8,626 bases of DNA, taken from the NCBI GenBank assembly GCA_002383615.1, contig DFYN01000042.1, forward strand, positions 1 through 8,626. Direction: 5' to 3'. This stretch comes from Anaerolineaceae bacterium UBA4081. Its GTDB lineage: Bacteria; Chloroflexota; Anaerolineae; Anaerolineales; Anaerolineaceae. This document shows, piece after piece, positions 1 through 5,402 of this stretch; the first letter of the stretch is position 1, and each line of letters begins with the position of its first letter. The notes beneath the pieces are model-generated. The model did not search any database and had not been told where the DNA came from. It saw only the letters and a program-made list of their open reading frames with translations. The translations under genes and the position numbers were made by a program.

Positions 1-231
1 ACCACCTATGAGACCTTGAACCAAACCCAGGCATTCGCCAAAACCGATGCCGAATGGGCAGAACTGTACTATTACCGTGCCCAATCGCTGGAGCTGATCA
101 ACCAGAACCGGGCTGCCATCAACGACTGGAATGCCCTGCTGGCATTGCCTGAAGGCAGCGCCAAACCTGAATGGTTGGAAACTGCACAGGAACGTTTGAC
201 AGCTCTGCAAACCCCCACACCGACACCCTGA
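1..231 (+). CDS. TPR-like protein, C-terminal fragment (5' end outside window)
   Basis: The reading frame is open from base 1 to the TGA at 229-231, giving 76 residues of a protein that starts before the window. The visible part is helical and resembles tetratricopeptide repeats: 'AELYYYRAQSLELINQNRAA' has the small/aromatic spacing of a TPR A-helix running into a B-helix, and a second amphipathic helix follows around 'PEWLETAQERL'. It ends in a Pro/Thr tail (TPTPTP). TPR modules mediate protein-protein contacts; nothing here shows a catalytic function or the partner. The next gene begins 10-70 bp downstream on the same strand, depending on its start, so the two may be co-transcribed. The TPR call is moderate because only about two helices are visible. 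Confidence 0.6.
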   Translation, partial: TTYETLNQTQAFAKTDAEWAELYYYRAQSLELINQNRAAINDWNALLALPEGSAKPEWLETAQERLTALQTPTPTP

Positions 232-241
232 CACATTTTCC

Positions 242-3106
242 TTGCCGAACCTGCCACTTTCCCTATTACTGAAGAACCGTCACCGCCGGCAAAACAGCCG
301 CATGCGCAGCCTGCAAACCCGCGCCCGGCACGCCACCCTGGCGATCCTGGCAGTGTTGACCATCATCATTGGCGGCGCAATCATCGCCGGTGCCCTGGTC
401 TACGCCAGTTGGACGCACGATCTGCCATCCCTGCAAGCTTTGCCTGCCCTGCTGAATCCACAGACTGGCTCACTCAATCAACCCACCCGGGTTTATGACC
501 GGACTGGAACTGAAGTGCTCCTGGCGCTTGAAAACCCAGGTATCCAACGCCGCTGGTTAAGCATAGACCCATCCCAGCCCGACCATTTTTCACCGATCTT
601 GATTCAAATGGCAGTTGGCTGGCTTGAACCCACTTTCTGGACAGGTAGCGGTGTCAATTGGAGTACCCCGCTTGACCCTCAGCCGAAAACCATTGCCGAA
701 CGACTGGCACTCAACCTGCTGCTGAGCAATGAGCCATCCGCTGCCCGGCGTGCCATTCGCATGCGCCTGTTGGCAGCCCAACTCACCGATACTTACGGAC
801 GCGTCCAGGTCCTCGAGTGGTACCTCAACTCAGCCAGTTTTGGGCATTTGGCGTATGGGGCGGAGAGCGCTGCCCGCCTGTATTACGGCATCACCGCCCG
901 TGACCTGGATGCAGCCCAGTCCGCAGTGCTGCTGGCTGCCCTTGAAGCCCCCGCACTCAACCCGCTCGACTCACCTGCATCTGCTCTGGAAAACCAGCGA
1001 GTTATTTTGCAAACCCTGGCTGGGCGAGGGACGATCCCTCCCGAAGCCGCAGCTGCTGCTATGACCCTGCCGCAAACCTTTGCAGATGCGCCTCAAGCCG
1101 AAGCATCATCTGCCCGAGCTTTTGCCTGGCAGGCAGTGCGCCAGGCGTACGCCTTGCTGGGGCGTGAGCGGGTGGAACGGGGAGGATTGAAAATCATCAG
1201 CAGCCTGGATCGCTCGCTGCAAGACAACCTGGTCTGCACCGCTCGGACGCAACTCGCCCGGTTGACAGACCGCCCGGATAACATCCGTATGCCGGATGGC
1301 AGCGAATGCCTGGCTGCCCGGCTGCTGCCTACCTTATCGTTGAGCGAAAGCTACTCATCTGACCTGAAAGTGTCTGCCGTCATCACCGACCCGCAAAGTG
1401 GAGAAGTGTTGGCAATGTTAGGCGATGCAGATTTGTATAGCGAATCAGCCCGCCTTGGTGGTCATGCGCCAGGCAGTCTGCTCTCGCCCTTTGTGGCATC
1501 AGCTGCGTTTGCACGCGGGCTTGCCCCTGCAACCTTGATGTGGGATGTACCCGCCAGTTTACCTGATTCGGCATCCGGGCAAACCAATCCAGATGGCATA
1601 TACCGCGGACCCATGCGCCTGCGCAATGCCATCGCCAACACGGCTGTCACACCTCTGGCGGGTTGGGCTAACTCCATTGGCGCCGAGAATATCTGGCGCC
1701 TGGCTGAATTGAGCGGCGTTCCATCAGGTAAGTTGACCGGCTCGGCTGAACTGCTCTTTACTGGCGGAAGCCTGACGCCGCTGGATATTGCCATGGGGTA
1801 CAGCACACTGGCAAATTCGGGGACACTGACCACGCGCCTGGATTCCAGTGGCGCTGCGCAGCCGGTACTCATCCTCCGTATTGAAGACTCTTCGGGTGCG
1901 CTGACAGTGGATATTCCACCATCAACCTCACAGCCTGTCATCAGCCAGCCGATTGCCTGGCTGGTTAATTCGGTGCTGAGCGATGAAACTGCCCGTGCTC
2001 CCAGCCTGGGTTATCCCAGCCTGTTGGGCATTGGGCGTCCGGCATCTGCCCTGGTTGGACGTGTTAGCGGCGACAAAGAGATGTGGACCGCCGGTTACAC
2101 CCCCCAGCGGCTTGCTGTGGTCTGGCTGGGCTTGCCAGCAGATACTAACACCAAGTTGGAACCCAAAATGGCAGCAGGGATCTGGTATGCCCTGATGCAG
2201 GCAGCCTTAAAAGACCTGCCTGTGGCTGAGTGGACACAACCCCAGGGCATCACCAGCGTGGATGTTTGTGACCCTTCTGGATTGCTGCCGACGGTTGCCT
2301 GCCCGAATATTGTCAGCGAATGGTTTATTGCCGGCAGTGAGCCGGTATCCTACGACGACCTGTATCGAACCTATCTCATCAACCGGGAAACAGAACGCCT
2401 CGCCACCATTTTTACGCCTGTTGAACTGATGGAAGAACGAACTTATCTGGTTGTGCCGCCACAAGCCGCAGACTGGGCGCGAGAGAATAATATTCCTACC
2501 GCTCCCACCTCGTATGATGTCATTCAAGCGCCGGTTCCATTGCCCAACGCCCACATCACCAGCCCAACCTTGTTCAGTTACGTCACCGGCAAAGTCAGCC
2601 TGGAAGGAACCGCGTCCGGCGCTGATTTTGTTTCGTATGCGCTGCAAATAGGTGAAGGTATCAACCCGTCAGCCTGGGTGGAAATTCTGCCAGCCAAAAG
2701 TACACCCGTGAATGAGGGAGAATTATTGCTTTGGGATACCGAGGGCTTGGATGGGTTATATGTCGTGCGGTTGCAGGTGTTGTATGCCAATCAACGCCTC
2801 GAAACAGCCATGGTACAGCTAACTGTGGACAACACGCCCCCGCGGGTACGCATCCTCTCGCCGATATCTGGTAGCGAGCAGGAAGCTGCCAATCGTACCC
2901 TGACCCTGCAAGCGTCTGCGGAGGATGTGGTTGGCATCGCGCGGGTTGAATGGTGGTTGGATGGCAAACAGCTGGGAACGCTTTCGTCCCCACCCTTCAC
3001 TTATCCCTGGCGCGGGGTTGCCGGGAAACACACCCTGGTGATAAAAGCCTATGATTTGGCTGGTAACCTGAGCGAGTCTGAACCTGTGGTCTTTACCATT
3101 AAGTGA
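242..3106 (+). CDS. Class A penicillin-binding-protein-like membrane protein with degenerate catalytic motifs and C-terminal Ig-like domains
   Basis: The 954-residue product (numbering from TTG 242) has a basic N-tail (KNRHRRQNSR), one membrane anchor at about 31-55, a glycosyltransferase-51-like region at about 83-270, a transpeptidase-like region at about 380-640, a tail with a Cys pair (C676, C687), and two Ig/Fn3-like domains at about 770-860 and 863-954. Family members polymerise and crosslink peptidoglycan outside the membrane. Here the motifs are eroded. E129 (LEPTFW) may match the first GT Glu, but the 'GGSTITQQ' segment reads TIAERLALN (150-158). The Glu of RKxxE is M174, although the following 'LEWYLN' is intact. 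In the transpeptidase, SxxK is S412-L-L-S415, SxN is T467-A-V, and KTG is R607-V-S. I infer a non-enzymatic, perhaps scaffolding, paralogue. The frame is uninterrupted, so it is not an obvious pseudogene. Neither start has a clear ribosome-binding site; ATG 302 is the alternative. Confidence 0.85.
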   Translation: MPNLPLSLLLKNRHRRQNSRMRSLQTRARHATLAILAVLTIIIGGAIIAGALVYASWTHDLPSLQALPALLNPQTGSLNQPTRVYDRTGTEVLLALENPGIQRRWLSIDPSQPDHFSPILIQMAVGWLEPTFWTGSGVNWSTPLDPQPKTIAERLALNLLLSNEPSAARRAIRMRLLAAQLTDTYGRVQVLEWYLNSASFGHLAYGAESAARLYYGITARDLDAAQSAVLLAALEAPALNPLDSPASALENQRVILQTLAGRGTIPPEAAAAAMTLPQTFADAPQAEASSARAFAWQAVRQAYALLGRERVERGGLKIISSLDRSLQDNLVCTARTQLARLTDRPDNIRMPDGSECLAARLLPTLSLSESYSSDLKVSAVITDPQSGEVLAMLGDADLYSESARLGGHAPGSLLSPFVASAAFARGLAPATLMWDVPASLPDSASGQTNPDGIYRGPMRLRNAIANTAVTPLAGWANSIGAENIWRLAELSGVPSGKLTGSAELLFTGGSLTPLDIAMGYSTLANSGTLTTRLDSSGAAQPVLILRIEDSSGALTVDIPPSTSQPVISQPIAWLVNSVLSDETARAPSLGYPSLLGIGRPASALVGRVSGDKEMWTAGYTPQRLAVVWLGLPADTNTKLEPKMAAGIWYALMQAALKDLPVAEWTQPQGITSVDVCDPSGLLPTVACPNIVSEWFIAGSEPVSYDDLYRTYLINRETERLATIFTPVELMEERTYLVVPPQAADWARENNIPTAPTSYDVIQAPVPLPNAHITSPTLFSYVTGKVSLEGTASGADFVSYALQIGEGINPSAWVEILPAKSTPVNEGELLLWDTEGLDGLYVVRLQVLYANQRLETAMVQLTVDNTPPRVRILSPISGSEQEAANRTLTLQASAEDVVGIARVEWWLDGKQLGTLSSPPFTYPWRGVAGKHTLVIKAYDLAGNLSESEPVVFTIK

Positions 3107-3111
3107 TCTGG

Positions 3112-3148
3112 CTACTTTACTGGATGGGGTAAGCGCAGGTTAAAGTAG
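3112..3148. repeat. 8-bp inverted repeat at a convergent gene junction
   Basis: CTACTTTA (3112-3119) is matched by its exact reverse complement TAAAGTAG (3141-3148) with a 21-base loop. It covers the stop codon and last codons of the minus-strand UPF0126 gene, just past the stop of the PBP-like gene. No T-tract follows on either strand, so a classical terminator is not supported. It may be chance. Confidence 0.3.
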
Positions 3149-3750
3149 ACTGCCGCCATTCGCATCAGCACTACCGCAATGACCCCCAGGAAAACTACCA
3201 CCACTGGCAATAAGGGTGTGTAACGGAGCAATAGCAAATAGATCCATGCGCCTGCAAATGAACAGGTTGCATATAAAGTCGCTTCTCGTCCAAATACGTA
3301 AGGGATGCGGTTGCAAATCACATCGCGCAGTACCCCGCCAAACACACCGGTCACCACCCCCATCAGGGCTGCAATAAACAGAGACGTGCCACTCATCAGA
3401 CTGTAGGCTGCCCCCCAGATGCTGAAAATGCCCAAGCCAATGGCATCCGGTAGGACAATAGAGCGTGCCGCCAATCGCAGCAGGCGGGAAGAAACAAAGG
3501 TCAAAAGCGCCACAATCAGCGCGGTATAGACATAGCCCTGCTCGCTAATCCAAAACACGGGAGTACGCCCCAACAGCATATCCCGCAGCGTACCGCCCCC
3601 CAGGGAGGTGATAAGAGCCACCGCCAATGCGCCCACCACGTCCATATCCTCACGCTGTGCAGCCATGACGCCAGACACAGCGCCGGCAATCACTCCCAGG
3701 TATGCCATCACAAGCAGCCAAAAATCAGGTGTCATCACAGTGTTTGTCAT
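3112..3750 (-). CDS. TRIC/UPF0126 family membrane protein (YicG-like, putative glycine transporter or cation channel)
   Basis: The 212-residue, very hydrophobic protein has about seven membrane segments built from two tandem homologous halves. Each half carries the family signature: GGGTLRD at residues 51-57, followed by GRTPVF, and GGVLRD at 138-143, followed by NRIPYVF. This duplicated Gly-rich/Arg-Asp motif is typical of Pfam UPF0126, which is related to TRIC channels and includes E. coli YicG; glycine transport has been assigned to some members. Length matches the usual 200-215 residues. I chose ATG 3750 because the first membrane helix (WLLVMAYLGVIAG) begins about ten residues later and this leaves the divergent spacer free. 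The frame remains open to an ATG at 3849, but that extension runs antisense into the thioesterase gene. ATG 3735 is also possible. No clear ribosome-binding site is seen. Substrate cannot be read from the sequence. Confidence 0.88.
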   Translation of the reverse strand: MTNTVMTPDFWLLVMAYLGVIAGAVSGVMAAQREDMDVVGALAVALITSLGGGTLRDMLLGRTPVFWISEQGYVYTALIVALLTFVSSRLLRLAARSIVLPDAIGLGIFSIWGAAYSLMSGTSLFIAALMGVVTGVFGGVLRDVICNRIPYVFGREATLYATCSFAGAWIYLLLLRYTPLLPVVVVFLGVIAVVLMRMAAVYFNLRLPHPVK

Positions 3751-3758
3751 CGCCCGCA

Positions 3759-3792
3759 ATTTTACCCGCAAATGAGTGAGGACGGGTAAAAT
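3759..3792. promoter_or_regulatory. Perfect 10-bp inverted repeat in a divergent intergenic region (operator and/or paired -10 elements)
   Basis: ATTTTACCCG (3759-3768) is exactly mirrored by CGGGTAAAAT (3783-3792) with a 14-bp spacer, centred between the start codons of the divergent UPF0126 and thioesterase genes. The outer part of each arm reads TAAAAT outward, one mismatch from the -10 consensus TATAAT, so the same symmetry could place one promoter facing each gene. No convincing -35 box accompanies either. The alternative is a dimeric-regulator operator with half-site centres 24 bp apart. Both readings are inference; the repeat itself is directly visible. Confidence 0.5.
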
Positions 3793-3803
3793 CAATGCAA
3801 AAT

Positions 3804-3808
3804 GGAGG
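3804..3808 (+). promoter_or_regulatory. Ribosome-binding site GGAGG fixing the thioesterase start
   Basis: A consensus GGAGG lies 6 bases before ATG 3815. It fixes the start of the FlK-like thioesterase there rather than at the upstream in-frame ATG 3776, which would place translation through the inverted repeat. It is the strongest Shine-Dalgarno sequence in the window. Confidence 0.85.
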
Positions 3809-3814
3809 ACCACA

Positions 3815-4219
3815 ATGCCCCTTGAACCCGGAATGGTGTTTGAACGCACCTACATCGTTCAATTTAACGATACGGCGCGCTCATCCGGCGGTGAAACCCT
3901 GCCGGTAGTGCTCAGCACACCCCGCATGATTGGTCTGATGGAATTTACATGCCAGTTGCTGGTCTTGCCGCACCTGGCTGAGGGTCAAACCAGCGTTGGT
4001 TCGCTGGTCAATATCCGCCACCTGGCTGCCACCCCGGAAGGGATGACGGTCCGCCTGCGGGCAGAACTGGTGGAGGTGGACCGCCGCCGGCTGCGCTTCA
4101 AGGTGGAAGCCTGGGACGCCCTCGAAAAGATTGGCGAAGGCGAACACGAGCGGTTTATCATCGATAAAGACCGCTTTGAGACCCGCCTGGAAGAAAAACG
4201 GTCGTTATTGAAAGATTAA
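3815..4219 (+). CDS. FlK-type hotdog-fold acyl-CoA thioesterase
   Basis: The 134-residue protein is of the length and pattern of the fluoroacetyl-CoA thioesterase (FlK) family, a single hotdog domain that hydrolyses acyl-CoA thioesters in the cytoplasm, normally as a dimer. The FlK catalytic residues Thr42, Glu50 and His76 correspond here to T35 (LSTPRM), E43 (GLMEF) and H69 (IRHLAATP); the spacings of 8 and 26 residues are identical. The 'HLAATPEGMTV' stretch and the later 'GEGEHERFII' are close to FlK ('HTAATPPGLTV', 'GSGTHERAVI'). The Phe33 and Phe36 positions of the FlK lid, which gate fluoroacetyl-CoA, align with G26 and L29, so fluoroacetate specificity is not expected. The physiological substrate is unknown. 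The TAA stop overlaps the stop of the convergent transporter gene by four bases. Confidence 0.85.
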   Translation: MPLEPGMVFERTYIVQFNDTARSSGGETLPVVLSTPRMIGLMEFTCQLLVLPHLAEGQTSVGSLVNIRHLAATPEGMTVRLRAELVEVDRRRLRFKVEAWDALEKIGEGEHERFIIDKDRFETRLEEKRSLLKD

Positions 4220-4225
4220 TCGACC
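4193..4225 (-). terminator. Candidate Rho-independent terminator of the EamA gene
   Basis: Read on the minus strand, GGTCG (4225-4221) pairs with CGACC (4204-4200). Inside, TTA (4219-4217) pairs with TAA (4207-4205) after one bulged A, around a 9-base loop. G then TTTTT (4198-4194) follows at once. The stem is short (5+3 bp) and lies across the overlapping stop codons and inside the 3' end of the thioesterase gene. Position and T-tract suit termination of the transporter transcript. Confidence 0.4.
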
Positions 4226-5274
4226 ACTTTGGAGTCCACGTCATGAAGATGCCGGTGATGCAGATCCGGCAAGTGAGCATGTGCATGGTCAAATACAAGA
4301 TGGGTGTGGACGTGCGTGTGCAATCCATCAACAGATCCACTCATGTGCTCATGAGTGTGATGCCCATCGTCATGAGTGTGCAAATGGTCGTGTGTTTGCT
4401 CAACATGGTGGTGGGCATGTTGATGCTGCTCTCGAAACAATAAGGCAATCGCCACTGCAAATAACAAAGCAGCAATCCCATGCCTGAAATTGATGGTCTC
4501 CGCTAATATCATGACCGATAAAAGAACACCCCAAAAAGGCGCGCTGGAGAATATCAACTGACTGCGGGATGCACCCAGTTGTTGAGCAGCCAGGATGTAA
4601 AGGGTAATACTCAGCCCGTAAGCAATCGCGCCTAGTGTCAGGCTGCCTAATACAATCAAGGGGGGTGCAACCATGGGACCCAGGGAGATACCCATCAAAA
4701 GATTAGTACTTCCTGCCACCAATCCCTTCCAAAATGTAGATTGAGCTGGTGAAATTCCATCAATCAGAGCCGTCAAGTGATTGTCGATTCCCCAGCATAA
4801 ACAAGCTAACGCAACCAACAACCCTGCTTTCACACCTGCTGCACCTTCGCCAGCTGCCAGCAAGACCGCAGCAAATAAAATGGTTCCCGCAGCCATCCAG
4901 CCATTACGCGTCAGGTGGTCTTTGAACACCAAATGCCCCAGAATAACGGTTGCCACCATCTCCAAATTGAGCCACATAGACACAGATGCAGCCGATGCCA
5001 AATTGAGCCCGCCCAGTAGCGCCAGGGGACCCAGCACGCCTCCAAATGTAACTGCACCTAATAAACGAAGTTGATTCTTCCTGTCCATCCGCCAAGGAAC
5101 CAAAAAGGTTCTTGTGCGGAGAATAATACCGAGCACACCCACTGCTGCCCCCAGGTACAACAGCCCTGCCAGTTGGAAAGGCGTCAAATGAGCCAGTAAG
5201 ATTTTACTAAAAGGTGTGGCTGCCCCGAACAGAAGGGCAGAAAGGAGTGCTATCCAAAAAGGCGATTTTGGCAT
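4216..5274 (-). CDS. EamA/DMT-family transporter with histidine-rich C-terminal tail
   Basis: The 352-residue protein has about ten hydrophobic helices in two halves, as in EamA (drug/metabolite transporter) exporters. It opens with the typical 'LLFGAATPFSKILL' and repeats an EamA-like pattern in the second half ('AIAYGLSITLYILAAQQLGA', 'AETINFRHGIAALL'). The last 72 residues are hydrophilic and contain 24 histidines, many as HxH or HH, including 'HAHLPDLHHRHLH'. Similar His tails with a 'PDxHHRH' element recur in a subgroup of EamA proteins, from memory, so the tail is probably functional. Binding of Zn, Ni, Co or Cu is inferred. With ten helices both termini should be cytoplasmic. ATG 5274 is chosen over GTG 5280 because AGGGA (5288-5284) lies nine bases before the ATG but only three before the GTG. 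Substrate is unknown. Confidence 0.87.
   Translation of the reverse strand: MPKSPFWIALLSALLFGAATPFSKILLAHLTPFQLAGLLYLGAAVGVLGIILRTRTFLVPWRMDRKNQLRLLGAVTFGGVLGPLALLGGLNLASAASVSMWLNLEMVATVILGHLVFKDHLTRNGWMAAGTILFAAVLLAAGEGAAGVKAGLLVALACLCWGIDNHLTALIDGISPAQSTFWKGLVAGSTNLLMGISLGPMVAPPLIVLGSLTLGAIAYGLSITLYILAAQQLGASRSQLIFSSAPFWGVLLSVMILAETINFRHGIAALLFAVAIALLFREQHQHAHHHVEQTHDHLHTHDDGHHTHEHMSGSVDGLHTHVHTHLVFDHAHAHLPDLHHRHLHDVDSKVVD
4349..4380. repeat. 11-bp direct repeat encoding part of the His-rich tail
   Basis: TCATGAGTGTG occurs at 4349-4359 and again at 4370-4380, a 21-bp (seven-codon) period, in frame with the transporter. It encodes repeated His-containing peptides of the tail, which suggests that the tail grew by small in-frame duplication. 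Confidence 0.6.
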
Positions 5275-5283
5275 ATACACTGA

Positions 5284-5288
5284 TCCCT
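5284..5288 (-). promoter_or_regulatory. Ribosome-binding site AGGGA of the EamA gene
   Basis: On the minus strand AAAGGGA ends nine bases before ATG 5274. This spacing decides for the ATG over the in-frame GTG at 5280. Confidence 0.6.
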
Positions 5289-5312
5289 TTGATTTTTAAG
5301 TCTAGAAGAGAT

Positions 5313-5321
5313 ATCATATCA
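5313..5321 (-). promoter_or_regulatory. Candidate extended -10 promoter for the EamA gene
   Basis: The 128-bp gap between the serine dehydratase stop and the transporter start (5275-5402) is AT-richer than the genes. On the minus strand it contains TGATATGAT, an extended -10 (TG-n-TATGAT), about 38 bases before ATG 5274. No good -35 was found at 16-18 bp, which is acceptable for an extended -10 promoter. Apart from this and the ribosome-binding site I see nothing else in the gap. Confidence 0.4.
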
Positions 5322-5402
5322 CAGCAAAATCATAACGTCCCCCCTAAAGTAACATATTCTTTTGAGGCATTACGGAACCAATGTTGGGAAATATTGAATT
5401 CA

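Noticed and set aside
1462..1941. A 159-codon minus-strand open frame inside the PBP-like gene
   Set aside because: It is antisense to a well-supported coding region, has no recognisable motif or domain and no ribosome-binding site; low-complexity composition fits a shadow frame.
3751..3849. N-terminal extension of the UPF0126 frame up to ATG 3849
   Set aside because: It would overlap the divergent thioesterase start and its ribosome-binding site, and the family fold begins with the helix right after ATG 3750.
5376..5390. Small inverted repeat CCAA-TG-TTGG downstream of the serine dehydratase gene
   Set aside because: A four-bp stem with a two-base loop and no T-tract cannot be called a terminator.
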